Assembly (NCBI GenBank): GCA_024223125.1 | Contig: JAAEOP010001093.1 | Coordinates: forward strand, 1-54,022 | From: Chloroflexota bacterium | GTDB lineage: Bacteria; Chloroflexota; Anaerolineae; Promineifilales; Promineifilaceae | Direction of reading: 5' to 3' | DNA length: 54,022 nt | Part shown: positions 35,114 through 43,573 of the stretch, one piece after another | How positions within the stretch are numbered: position 1 is the stretch's first letter | Layout of the letters: every line of letters begins with the position of its first letter | Translations under genes and position numbers: made by a program | The notes under the pieces: model-generated | The model's input: only the letters and a program-made list of their open reading frames with translations | What the model was told of the DNA's origin: nothing | Databases searched by the model: none

Positions 35114-37000
35114 ATGCTACGATTCTTAGCCCTCGGAGATTCTTATACAATTGGTGAAGCAGTGGCCGAAAATGAACGTTGGCCGGTGCAGCTTGTGGCT
35201 CGTTTGCGTGAGTTGGACGTTGACATTGCTGATCCGGAAATTATTGCCACAAATGGGTGGACAACCGATGAATTAGCGGCCGGTATAACGGCCGCACAGC
35301 CAGAAGGTCCTTATGATCTGGTTTCTTTGCTGATTGGCGTCAATAATCAATATCGGGGCTGGTCACAGGTAACTTATCGTCATGAATTTACCGATTTGTT
35401 GCAACAGGCTATTGCTCTTGCTAACAATGACCCTCAGCGAGTAATTGTACTCTCTATCCCCGATTGGAGCGTCGTTCCCTTTGCCGCCCAAGATGAACGT
35501 AGTCGTACTCAAATCGCCAGGGAGATTGACGCATTTAATGACGTAAACCGACAAGAGGCGGAACGATGTCTGGTTCACTATGTAGATATTACCCCAGGCT
35601 CACGGGCAGCCGCCGAAGATTCCAGTCTCATTGCCGATGATAAGCTACACCCTTCAGGCAAGATGTATGCTCAGTGGGCACAGTTGATGGAGCCAATAGC
35701 CTGTCCAAGAGAATTTAATATTGCTTGTATTGGCGGGGCTTATCTTGACCTGAAAATTCATAATCTTCAGGATCATAAAATCGATTTCACGAAAGAGAAA
35801 CAAGTAAAAATCAGTGTGAGTCCAGGTGGGTCAGCTTATTATGTGTCCAAATATTTGAATAAATTAGAAGAAAGACCTCTATTAATTAGCGCCGTCGGTA
35901 GGGGTAATAGAGGGTTGGCTAATGTATTTTTTGAAATGGCCAACAATCCTTTACGGGAAAATCAGAAGATTGGGGTAAAAGAAGCGTCTGTTACCAACCT
36001 GAATACGGCATTAACGGTTGTATTTGTCCAAGAAGGGAAACAAGCAATGTATACCGATCCAGGTTCTTTGAATGAATTGGATTGGTCACATGTCAAAAAG
36101 ATTATTGATCTTCATTTAGAAATAAATGGCAATATTTTTATTTCCAGTTATTTTAAGACGAAGCTTTACAGCGGTCTGGCTCAGAACCTAAAATTATTAA
36201 AAGAAGATCGAAACTTTAGGGTGTTTTTGGATCACGGCCGGGTTCAGGAAGATAATCGAGAATTATCCCTGGCTAAAGCGAATGCATTATTAGATGCCCT
36301 GGAGTATGTAGATATTTATTTAGGCACTAAAGAAGAACTGTGCCAGTTTATGGATATTTGCCTGAAAGGGGGCAGCGACCGGCAAAAACAACTGCCAAAA
36401 CTCATAGAATCTTTTCTCCAGGCAAAACACCGTATGTTTCCCGCCTGTATGATTCTTCACGATGGGTCTAAACATCACGTCGGCCTACGGCGAAGCGACG
36501 GAGATTACGAATGGAAAAATATAGATATTCATCCTGTTCGTGAAGATGAGAGACATGTCGTAGGTGGCAGTAGCGTGTTTGATGCTGTATTTATCAAAGA
36601 ATTTCTACAAGTGAAAGGCGCCCTTAATGATATTGAAATCCTGATTCAGTTTATGCAAAAGGCACAATATTGCATGGGTGAATCTATCAGTGGAACCAGC
36701 CTTCCAAAAGCTTACCATCGCTATAATCCGAACCTTAACAGGAGTCGTAGTATTCCCCCAGTGCAAGATTTAAGTGACAGGGCCAAGTTCCATCTTAAGG
36801 AAGTATTGCGAAAAAAATTTAGCAAAGATGAAATACGTAGTCTGTGTTTTGATTTAACTATAGAGTTTGACGAAATCGGTGGGAATGAGGGAACAAAAAC
36901 CACACTGGCGATAGAATTAATAGAGTATTGTGAGCGGCACGGCGACCTACTGGAATTATATGAGTGTGTAAAAACAGAACGACCAGCAGATTTTGCCTGA
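35114..37000 (+). CDS. SGNH hydrolase - PfkB-like kinase - effector-associated domain fusion
   Basis: 628 aa, three modules. Residues 1-205: SGNH/GDSL hydrolase with nucleophile FLALGDSYTIGE, Asn in IGVNNQYRG, catalytic pair DDKLHPSG. Residues 210-540: ribokinase/PfkB fold with CIGGAYLDLKIH, PGGSAYYVSKYLNKL and ISAVGRGNRG; the GAGD anion-hole motif is degenerate (VVGGSSVFDAVF), Asp kept. Residues 555-620: a helical domain FSKDEIRSLCFDLTIEFDEI...KTERP like the effector-associated (EAD, death-like) domains of conflict systems, also found at the N-terminus of the protein at 40902-41606. Start 35114 from the adjacent -10 box; no Shine-Dalgarno. The PfkB-EAD part is AT-rich and the gene has no ACGGCCGT. 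Confidence 0.85.
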   Translation: MLRFLALGDSYTIGEAVAENERWPVQLVARLRELDVDIADPEIIATNGWTTDELAAGITAAQPEGPYDLVSLLIGVNNQYRGWSQVTYRHEFTDLLQQAIALANNDPQRVIVLSIPDWSVVPFAAQDERSRTQIAREIDAFNDVNRQEAERCLVHYVDITPGSRAAAEDSSLIADDKLHPSGKMYAQWAQLMEPIACPREFNIACIGGAYLDLKIHNLQDHKIDFTKEKQVKISVSPGGSAYYVSKYLNKLEERPLLISAVGRGNRGLANVFFEMANNPLRENQKIGVKEASVTNLNTALTVVFVQEGKQAMYTDPGSLNELDWSHVKKIIDLHLEINGNIFISSYFKTKLYSGLAQNLKLLKEDRNFRVFLDHGRVQEDNRELSLAKANALLDALEYVDIYLGTKEELCQFMDICLKGGSDRQKQLPKLIESFLQAKHRMFPACMILHDGSKHHVGLRRSDGDYEWKNIDIHPVREDERHVVGGSSVFDAVFIKEFLQVKGALNDIEILIQFMQKAQYCMGESISGTSLPKAYHRYNPNLNRSRSIPPVQDLSDRAKFHLKEVLRKKFSKDEIRSLCFDLTIEFDEIGGNEGTKTTLAIELIEYCERHGDLLELYECVKTERPADFA

Positions 37001-37026
37001 TTGGAAGTGTGTCAAGGAATTATCAT

Positions 37027-37737
37027 ATGTTAAGACCAGAAAATTTTTTTGCCCTGAATAAAGACACAGCGGTTTTCTTTGATGGCTGTGAATATGTATG
37101 GCAAGCATTACCCAAAATCAAAGATCATGTAACTCGGTTGACGGGGGTACGGCAGACGATTTTGGGTGAGGTAATGCCTGGAGCGCATCTCAGCGACCGG
37201 CCAATTTATATAGCCGCCGGGGCACGAATTGAGCCGGGAGCGTATGTGCAAGGGCCGGCCTACATAGGGCCGGGAGCAGTTGTGCGGCATGGCGCTTTTG
37301 TGCGTGAAAATGTGATTCTATGTAGGGATGTTACTTTCGGCCACGCTTCCGAAGCCAAAAATTCCCTGCTGCTGCCTGGGGCACATGCACCCCATTTTAA
37401 CTATGTAGGTGATTCAATTTTGGGCTGCCGGGTTAATATGGGTGCGGGCACAAAACTGAGTAATTTAGGCATGTTGAGCGAAAAGGATAAGATGTCGGGG
37501 GCACGGCCGTTTATCCACATCACCATCAACGGCCGACCCTACAACACCGGGTTAGCCAAATTAGGAGCCATTCTGGGCGACGATGCTCAGACTGGCTGCA
37601 ATGCCGTTCTCAATCCTGGTTGCCTGGTTGGGCCGCGCACTCTCATCTACGCTAACCTCAGCCTTCGCAAAGGGTATTACCCACCCGATTCTATTGTGAA
37701 ACTGCGGCAAAAAACTAAAATTGCAGAGAGAAAATGA
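37027..37737 (+). CDS. Left-handed beta-helix (hexapeptide) protein, UDP-GlcNAc acyltransferase/GlmU C-terminal-like
   Basis: 236 aa. Hexapeptide repeats: PIYIAAGARIEPGAYVQG, AYIGPGAVVRHGAFVREN and later CNAVLNPGCLVGPRTLIYAN. The turn HFNYVGDSILGCRVNMGAGT with TKLSNL resembles the GlmU acetyltransferase active region. No nucleotidyltransferase half. Start 37027: AAGGAA 8 nt upstream; the longer frame overlaps the previous gene. It lies 21 nt before the FdrA gene. Confidence 0.85.
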   Translation: MLRPENFFALNKDTAVFFDGCEYVWQALPKIKDHVTRLTGVRQTILGEVMPGAHLSDRPIYIAAGARIEPGAYVQGPAYIGPGAVVRHGAFVRENVILCRDVTFGHASEAKNSLLLPGAHAPHFNYVGDSILGCRVNMGAGTKLSNLGMLSEKDKMSGARPFIHITINGRPYNTGLAKLGAILGDDAQTGCNAVLNPGCLVGPRTLIYANLSLRKGYYPPDSIVKLRQKTKIAERK

Positions 37738-37758
37738 AATTATAAATCGGAGATCAAA

Positions 37759-39429
37759 ATGATTCAGTACGAAATTAGGGCAGGCGCTTATTATGATTCA
37801 GTGGTTTTGATGCAGTTGCAAAAGGCCTTAGTCGGGCTGGATGGTGTCATAGATGCCGGTGTGGTGATGGCCACAAAGGCCAATAAAGAGGTGTTAGCTG
37901 CCACTGGTTTGTTGCCAGATAATGTGCCGGCTAAAGCAGATGATTTGCTGATTGTAGTACAAGGTGAAAGTGAGCAAATCGCTAATGATGCGCTGGCTCA
38001 AGTGGATGATTTACTAAAACAGCGGCGGGCGGGCACAGTACAGGATTTTCGGCCTAAAAGTTTACCGACGGCCGTCGCCCAAACCTCATCATCCCAATTT
38101 GTCCTCATTTCCGTGCCAGGACAGTATGCGGCTGGCGTGGCTGAAGATGCCCTTAACCTGGGTCAGCACGTTTTTCTCTACAGCGACAATGTCCCCCTTG
38201 AAGAGGAAGTGAAATTGAAACAAACTGCACGCGAGAAAGGACTGCTGCTGATGGGGCCAGATTGTGGCACGGCCGTCATCAACGGCATCGGTTTAGGGTT
38301 CGCCAACCGGGTACGACGGGGCAACATTGGCCTGGTAGCCGCATCGGGAACGGGGCTGCAAGCGGTTAGTACAGAAATACACAATTTAGGCAGCGGCATC
38401 TCTCAGGCAATTGGTACGGGCGGCCGTGATTTGAAGGATAATGTCGGCGGTATTACCGCTTTGCAAGCGTTAGATATTCTTAAACGAGACCCTACAACCA
38501 GCGTCATTGTACTCATTTCCAAACCCCCATCCGCTCCCGTAGCAGCCAAACTGCTGCGGGCGGCCCAAAACGCCGATAAACCAGTCGTGGTTAATTTTAT
38601 TGGCTACCCGCCGCCAGGCCGCCGTATTGGCAATCTGCTGTTTGCTTCGGGTTTGTATGATGCGGCCGAACATGCGGTGCAGATTAGCCTGGAGATGGCT
38701 CAAATTGTGGAAGAGCGACGGCCGTTACAAGGTTATCTACGCGGTCTATTTTCCGGCGGCACATTAGCGGCCGAAATGCTCCTCGGGTTACAGGCTGTCA
38801 TGACGCCCATTTTCAGCAATGTCCCCTTACGGCCGGAACAAAAAATGGCCGATGTGATGAGTAGTCAGGGGCATACCATCCTCGATCTAGGCGAAGATGT
38901 TTTTACACAGGGGCGACTGCATCCCATGATGGACAATGATTTGCGCCGGCGTCGTTTGCAGCAGGAGAGCGCCGACCCGAATGTAGATTTGATTGTGTTG
39001 GATGTGGTGCTGGGCGAAGGGGCGCATCCCAACCCGGCGGCTGAACTGGCTCCGGCTATTGCCGCGGCGATACAGGCCGGTAAGCGGGTGATAGCCATTG
39101 TGGTCGGTACGGAAAACGACCCGCAGGAATTGGACGGCCAGATTGAACGATTGGCGGCCGCGGGCGCCCAGGTTTTCCCCAATGTAAACGAGGCGTTGGA
39201 CTATGTATATAATCGTTTGCCGCCAGACGCCAGTCAGGTTCCCGCTGTTTCGTTGGCAGCGTTTGGGGGGAAGGGATTGACGGCCGTTAACGTGGGCTTG
39301 GAATCCTTTTATGAAAGTGTGCAGGGGCAGGGAGGGACGGCCGTGCAGGTTGATTGGCGGCCGCCAGCCGGCGGCAATGAAAAATTGATGGCAATTTTGG
39401 CAAAGATGAAGCAGGGTAAGAATAATTGA
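37759..39429 (+). CDS. fdrA: FdrA/AllF-like acyl-CoA synthetase-type protein
   Basis: 556 aa with the succinyl-CoA-synthetase-alpha-like layout of FdrA: N-terminal FdrA domain (residues 1-110), CoA-binding/ligase part with GLVAASGTGLQAVSTEIHNLGSG, MGPDCGTAVING, GTGGRDLKDNVGGITALQAL, and a C-terminal ligase part with LFSGGTLAAEMLL. In E. coli FdrA (AllF) with YlbE (AllG) and YlbF (AllH) forms the oxamate transcarbamylase of allantoin breakdown. Here only the AllF and AllG types are next to each other. GGAG lies 11 nt upstream. Confidence 0.88.
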   Translation: MIQYEIRAGAYYDSVVLMQLQKALVGLDGVIDAGVVMATKANKEVLAATGLLPDNVPAKADDLLIVVQGESEQIANDALAQVDDLLKQRRAGTVQDFRPKSLPTAVAQTSSSQFVLISVPGQYAAGVAEDALNLGQHVFLYSDNVPLEEEVKLKQTAREKGLLLMGPDCGTAVINGIGLGFANRVRRGNIGLVAASGTGLQAVSTEIHNLGSGISQAIGTGGRDLKDNVGGITALQALDILKRDPTTSVIVLISKPPSAPVAAKLLRAAQNADKPVVVNFIGYPPPGRRIGNLLFASGLYDAAEHAVQISLEMAQIVEERRPLQGYLRGLFSGGTLAAEMLLGLQAVMTPIFSNVPLRPEQKMADVMSSQGHTILDLGEDVFTQGRLHPMMDNDLRRRRLQQESADPNVDLIVLDVVLGEGAHPNPAAELAPAIAAAIQAGKRVIAIVVGTENDPQELDGQIERLAAAGAQVFPNVNEALDYVYNRLPPDASQVPAVSLAAFGGKGLTAVNVGLESFYESVQGQGGTAVQVDWRPPAGGNEKLMAILAKMKQGKNN

Positions 39430-39499
39430 CATTGGTTGCTAATTGGTTCCATAATGAAACCAGACATAAATCATATTGAGGCAACTGGAGAATGAAAAA

Positions 39500-40750
39500 A
39501 TGATTGATATTGACAAAGCAAATGAAACGGCCGTAACCCGCATGATGCAAGCCCGACCCATTCTAAAAACCGTGGCCACCGCCCACGATGTTATTCCGGG
39601 AATGCGCGATAATCTACTGCTGCACGCCGGGCCGCCCATCAGCTGGGAACGCGCCTCCGGCCCCATGCGCGGCGCCATTGTGGGGGCGCTTATTTTTGAA
39701 GGGCTGGCAGAGGATTGGCAAACGGCCGAGGCATTGGTTACGTCTGGCAAAATTGATCTGGAACCATGCCATGAACATAAAAGCGTTGGCCCCATGGCTG
39801 GAGTCACGTCTGCTTCTATGCAAGTGTATGTCATTGAAAATGTGACCCACGGTAATAAAGCGTACTCCAATCTAAACGAAGGGTATGGTAAAGTGCTGCG
39901 TTACGGCGCTTACAGCGAAGAGGTGCTGGACAAGCTGCACTGGATGAATGACGTACTGGGACCAATGCTGGCCGAAGCGCTCTCTCTTACCGAAAATGGC
40001 CTGGACATTCGGGCACTGTTAGCCGAAAGTCTGCATATGGGAGATGAAGGGCACAATCGCAATAAAGCAGGCTCCATCATTTACACCGCCAAATTAGCCC
40101 CGCTGATTGTCCGCAGTTCGGCCAGCGACGCCGATAAAGCTAAGGTATTGCAATTTTTGGGCGATAATGCCCTTAGTGTCCTCAATCCGGTGATGGCGGC
40201 TTGTAAGGCGATGGCTGACGCCGGGCATGGGGTGGAAGGCAGCACGCTGATGACGGTGATGGCTCGTAATGGCACCGATTTGGGGATTAGGGTCAGTGGG
40301 TTGGGCGGCCGTTGGTTTACAGGACCGGTCGGCCAACCGGATGGTTTGTATTTTCCGGGCTTTACGGCCGAAGATGCCAGCGGCGATATTGGCGACAGTA
40401 CGATTACGGAAACGGCCGGGATTGGCGCCTTTGCGATGGCTTCCGCGCCAGCCATTGTCACCTTCATCAGCGGTACGCCAGAATTGGCCGTGAACACGAC
40501 CATGGAAATGTATGAAATTACAACGGCCGAACATGCCGCTTTTACAATTCCGGTGTTGGGCTTCCGAGGAACGCCGGTGGGGGTGGATATTCGTAAAGTG
40601 GTGGAGTTGGGGATACGGCCGCAGATCAATACCGGCATTGCCCATAAAGACGCCGGTGTAGGACAGGTGGGTGCAGGACTTGTGCTGCCACCGATGAATG
40701 TTTTTGAAGATGCGTTAATGGCTTATGCAGAGCAGTATGGGCTGATTTAA
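39500..40750 (+). CDS. DUF1116 protein, AllG/YlbE-like
   Basis: 416 aa. Segments ATAHDVIPGMRDNLLLHAGP, ASGPMRGAIVGALIFEG, HKSVGPMAGVTSASMQV, LHMGDEGHNRNKAGS and GLGGRWFTGPVGQPDGLYFPG identify DUF1116. It is the constant partner of FdrA (here 70 bp upstream) and the second component of oxamate transcarbamylase-like enzymes. Start 39500 (MIDIDKANETAV) with GGAG 9 nt upstream; the TTG at 39476 is rejected. No DUF2877 (AllH) or carbamate kinase gene is adjacent. Confidence 0.88.
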   Translation: MIDIDKANETAVTRMMQARPILKTVATAHDVIPGMRDNLLLHAGPPISWERASGPMRGAIVGALIFEGLAEDWQTAEALVTSGKIDLEPCHEHKSVGPMAGVTSASMQVYVIENVTHGNKAYSNLNEGYGKVLRYGAYSEEVLDKLHWMNDVLGPMLAEALSLTENGLDIRALLAESLHMGDEGHNRNKAGSIIYTAKLAPLIVRSSASDADKAKVLQFLGDNALSVLNPVMAACKAMADAGHGVEGSTLMTVMARNGTDLGIRVSGLGGRWFTGPVGQPDGLYFPGFTAEDASGDIGDSTITETAGIGAFAMASAPAIVTFISGTPELAVNTTMEMYEITTAEHAAFTIPVLGFRGTPVGVDIRKVVELGIRPQINTGIAHKDAGVGQVGAGLVLPPMNVFEDALMAYAEQYGLI

Positions 40751-40788
40751 TCTTAGCAAATAAACTAACAGTCGTTTTTAACTTGGCA

Positions 40789-40822
40789 AGATTGGTTCAC
40801 TTTTTCGAGAGTGAACCAATCT
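40789..40822. terminator. 13-bp hairpin between convergent genes
   Basis: AGATTGGTTCACT (40789-40801) and AGTGAACCAATCT (40810-40822) with an 8-nt loop. It sits between the stops of the AllG-like and EAD genes. There is no T-tract, so terminator function is likely only by position. Confidence 0.6.
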
Positions 40823-40901
40823 GGAAACTCAAAAATTATTTATGGGCAAGCCCTAATTGGAAGAATTAATTTTTAGATGTACCCAAGCTGGTTGTGAACA
40901 G

Positions 40902-41606
40902 CTAGATGAAGATGAAAACGGCCTTTGCTAATGCGGCCGCAATAGGAGCAGCTTTGAGTACGGCCGTGCCTACTTTTCCGGCAGATGTGGCAACTTGCCC
41001 CGCCTTATCCAAAATTTCAATAATACCCTCTAGATTACGGCTCATTCGACGAGTGCGTGGTTGTTCGTCTTCTACTTCCGCAACGATTTCTTGTACATCC
41101 GTAAGGGCATCTTCGGCGTCACGACTATCTGTTAATTCCCCATTGTCAATTGCTTGTTTTATGAGGCGCTCAAGTAGTTGAAGCTGCTGTTTGAAATCGT
41201 CTCGATTGTTGATTTCGATATTGCCGCCAGCTATTTGTTCGGCATTGACTTCCCCGCCCCCGATGGTGGAACCAACCAGGTTTCCTTGAACGGTAATGTG
41301 GTAAGTGTCGCCTGTGCCAGGGGTGGATGATTGTTCTGACGATTGGTCGGTTGGAGTGACGGCCGTGTCTCCCGTACCATCTGCAATCGAAATGGTGGGA
41401 CGTTGAGCCTGAACGTGACTGACGACGGTGTCGTATTGGCCGCGACGTTGAGCATATTGCACCAGGGAAAGCGCTTTGGCCGATTTGCCATCTCCCCCTA
41501 AATCTTCATAAGGGATAGACAGTTCAAAACACATAGTACGCAATTCGCCCAGGCTAAAATATTCGATCAGGAATTTGTGTAGTTGTGGGGGTGTGACCTC
41601 TGACAT
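40902..41606 (-). CDS. EAD-domain protein with coiled coil and hydrophobic C-terminus
   Basis: 234 aa. Residues 1-70: effector-associated/death-like domain, LHKFLIEYFSLGELRTMCFE, then YEDLGGDGKSAKALSLVQYAQ and QRP; it aligns with the C-terminus of the fusion protein at 35114-37000. Residues 72-100: Thr/Ser/Gln-rich linker. Residues 102-130: Gly-Asn beta pattern ITVQGNLVGSTIGGGEVNAE. Residues 135-200: acidic coiled coil. Residues 215-234: hydrophobic helix (VLKAAPIAAALAKAVFIFI), possibly membrane-inserting. Suggests an adaptor or effector recruited through EAD-EAD contact. GGAGG lies 13 nt before the ATG. Confidence 0.8.
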   Translation of the reverse strand: MSEVTPPQLHKFLIEYFSLGELRTMCFELSIPYEDLGGDGKSAKALSLVQYAQRRGQYDTVVSHVQAQRPTISIADGTGDTAVTPTDQSSEQSSTPGTGDTYHITVQGNLVGSTIGGGEVNAEQIAGGNIEINNRDDFKQQLQLLERLIKQAIDNGELTDSRDAEDALTDVQEIVAEVEDEQPRTRRMSRNLEGIIEILDKAGQVATSAGKVGTAVLKAAPIAAALAKAVFIFI

Positions 41607-41788
41607 GATTGCTAGTTGACCTCCTGCTATGGTTCATTCTTTTGTAGTTGGGGTGTCAGCAACGTGACGCCGCTTATCATAGCACGGAAGTCGAGCGTAT
41701 TCCAAATTATGTTGAGGCTACAACGGATGTCAGTAAGGAGCAGATAATAAAATTGGTGTCTGTTACGAGTTAGAAATTCGATTTCTCG

Positions 41789-42274
41789 TTAGATTTTCGG
41801 CGTTTGTTTTTTCTGACGCTGCGCCAACGCCATAATACCAGCACCAAATCCAGCTACCAGGAGGATGGGAGCTAGCACAAACCAACCGACAAGAGGTAAT
41901 AAATTGGCTGAGACAAGCAGTACGGCCGTTTTCATACTATCACGCAAGCCATTCTCAAAACCAGGGTAGATACGTTCGCGTAAGATGACAACGATGCTGG
42001 ACAAACCAATAGCTGACAGAGTAAGCAGCGCCAGCAAAATGAGCAGGGCAATCAAGCTGCCAAAGTCACCCCCCTGGCTAAAGATGGCGGCGATGATGAG
42101 GAAAAAGATGCTGTTGACTAGGCCAATGGCAAAGGAATGGCCGGGCGCAGTTTGCAGCACACGACGGGTGCGTTCTACTCGATTGGGAATGAGAAAAGGC
42201 AGCAGGACCAGTAGGGCAGTGAGGGGCACGGCCGTAGCCAACAAAACAAGTGTCAATCCCAAAACTTCATCCAT
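41789..42274 (-). CDS. Unknown membrane protein, 161 aa
   Basis: Four membrane helices: LTLVLLATAVPLTALLVLLP, FAIGLVNSIFFLIIAAIFS, LIALLILLALLTLSAIGLSS and LLPLVGWFVLAPILLVAGFG, with a short basic tail. Start 42274 (MDEVLGLTL): GGAGG is 6 nt upstream, overlapping a rejected ATG at 42286. The start overlaps the anti-sigma stop, so it is the third gene of the sigma operon and may be part of the membrane signalling unit. Confidence 0.78.
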   Translation of the reverse strand: MDEVLGLTLVLLATAVPLTALLVLLPFLIPNRVERTRRVLQTAPGHSFAIGLVNSIFFLIIAAIFSQGGDFGSLIALLILLALLTLSAIGLSSIVVILRERIYPGFENGLRDSMKTAVLLVSANLLPLVGWFVLAPILLVAGFGAGIMALAQRQKKQTPKI

Positions 42275-42821
42275 GAGAGCCTCCATTATGGTTTGTAAAA
42301 AGCAGCCGGTTGCCGGCCAACCAGACGACCAAAGCCAGCGTGAGCAGCAGCCATTGATTGATCGCTAAATTGAATTGGGGCGCGGCCGTTTGCGCTGACT
42401 GCCACACGGCCGTACTCCACATCCGTACCGTTTCCCCAATCATCAAATCTGGGAGTTGGGCGGTGGGCAGGGTGGCAGTGAGGAAGGTACGGCCGTTGAG
42501 CAGCCAACCTTGTATCGTTGCCCAGAATAGTAGGATTAGGAGGATGACGGCCGTCAATTGCAGCCAGGGTAAATAGCGTAGCCAGCGAACTGTTTCCGGT
42601 TTAACCGGCTCATGAAGCGCCGCCAGAACAGAACCGGATAAATCTCGCGTCAGCGGAACCTCAGCCATATCGCCAAAGGCTACAAACAGTGTTTGCAATT
42701 CAGCCAGCCGTACCTGCGCTTCAGGTGATTCTGCCAACTGTGTTTCCACATCCTGTCTGGCGGCCGCGTCCAACACACCATCCAAATATTCATTTAACCG
42801 TTCATCACTCAATTCATTCAT
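42267..42821 (-). CDS. Anti-sigma factor-like membrane protein
   Basis: 184 aa. N-terminal helical zone resembling anti-sigma domains (MNELSDERLNEYLDGVLDAA, then VETQLAESPEAQVRLAELQ) but without the His-x3-Cys-x2-Cys zinc motif, a membrane helix (YLPWLQLTAVILLILLFW), an outside segment and a second helix (WLLLTLALVVWLAG). It overlaps the ECF sigma gene by ATGA, the usual sigma/anti-sigma layout. Confidence 0.83.
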   Translation of the reverse strand: MNELSDERLNEYLDGVLDAAARQDVETQLAESPEAQVRLAELQTLFVAFGDMAEVPLTRDLSGSVLAALHEPVKPETVRWLRYLPWLQLTAVILLILLFWATIQGWLLNGRTFLTATLPTAQLPDLMIGETVRMWSTAVWQSAQTAAPQFNLAINQWLLLTLALVVWLAGNRLLFTNHNGGSHG

Positions 42822-43384
42822 TCTAACTGTTTGCCCAACATTTTCCGCGCCCGAAATAAATCACTTTTAACGCTGGATAACGGCCGTTCCATCACCACGG
42901 CAATCTCCTCATAACTTAACTCTTGAAAATGGCGGTACTCAATCACAGCCCGGTAACGGGTGGGAAGCTGCACAATAGCCTGCCGCAGCCGCCGAGCGTT
43001 TTCTTGCTGCACCATCGTTTGCTCCGGTGTGGGTGATTGGTGTGCCCATTGATCCATGCCCGGCGCTTCCTCTTCTCGCGGTGTCATATCAGCGACGCTG
43101 ACCTGGGGTCTTATTCGTTCAGATTCTAGCCAGTTCAAACACAGGTTGACAGTGATGCGTTTGATCCAGGGAGCAAACGGCCGTGAACGGTCAAAGCGAT
43201 GCAAAGCGCGATAAGCTCGCAAAAATGCTTCCTGGGCGGCATCTTCCGCATCTTGCCGCCGACCAAACAGGCGATAGGCGACATTGAAAACGGCCGTTTG
43301 GTGCAGACGAACCAACTCGGCAAATGCCGCTTTGTCTCCCTGCTGCGCCAATCGTACCCATGTCTGCTCATCATCATGCACCAT
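42818..43384 (-). CDS. ECF-type RNA polymerase sigma factor
   Basis: 188 aa. Region 2 (AFAELVRLHQTAVFNVAYRL, then DAEDAAQEAFLRAYRAL, binding the -10 element) and region 4 (QLPTRYRAVIEYRHFQELSY, then EEIAVVMERPLSSVKSDLFRA, helix-turn-helix for the -35 element). Directs transcription in response to an unknown signal released through the anti-sigma partner. The ATG at 43384 has only weak AT-rich sequence upstream; its own promoter must lie in the 43385-43531 spacer. Confidence 0.93.
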   Translation of the reverse strand: MVHDDEQTWVRLAQQGDKAAFAELVRLHQTAVFNVAYRLFGRRQDAEDAAQEAFLRAYRALHRFDRSRPFAPWIKRITVNLCLNWLESERIRPQVSVADMTPREEEAPGMDQWAHQSPTPEQTMVQQENARRLRQAIVQLPTRYRAVIEYRHFQELSYEEIAVVMERPLSSVKSDLFRARKMLGKQLE

Positions 43385-43427
43385 TTCATTATCCTACATC
43401 TGGTATTACAGACTAATTTTGGAAAAG

Positions 43428-43475
43428 TTGCAAGTAGCAAATTTGCAAATATGCAAGTGGCAAGTTTGCAAGTCA
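43428..43475. repeat. Tandem word repeat (TTGCAAGT-type)
   Basis: Five to six degenerate copies of TTGCAAGT/TTGCAAAT/GGCAAGTT in the divergent spacer between the sigma factor and the first cysteine synthase. Confidence 0.85.
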
Positions 43476-43561
43476 TTAAACAATTTCATAGATATTATCT
43501 ATAGCTATTATAGATAATATGGTTAATTCGCATGTTGCTGGTTTGGGGTTGGCGCTCAATT

Positions 43562-43567
43562 TATACT
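43562..43567 (+). promoter_or_regulatory. -10 box TATACT, 6 nt before ATG 43574
   Basis: TATACT then GCCCAC and ATG, without a ribosome site: leaderless pattern as at 20800 and 35101. The -35 is weak. Confidence 0.5.
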
Positions 43568-43573
43568 GCCCAC

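Noticed and set aside
40094..40645. Long minus-strand open frames opposite the DUF1116 gene
   Set aside because: Composition mirrors the real gene's codons; no ribosome site or family features.
42286..42507. 73-codon frame inside the anti-sigma gene
   Set aside because: Shadow frame overlapping well-supported genes.
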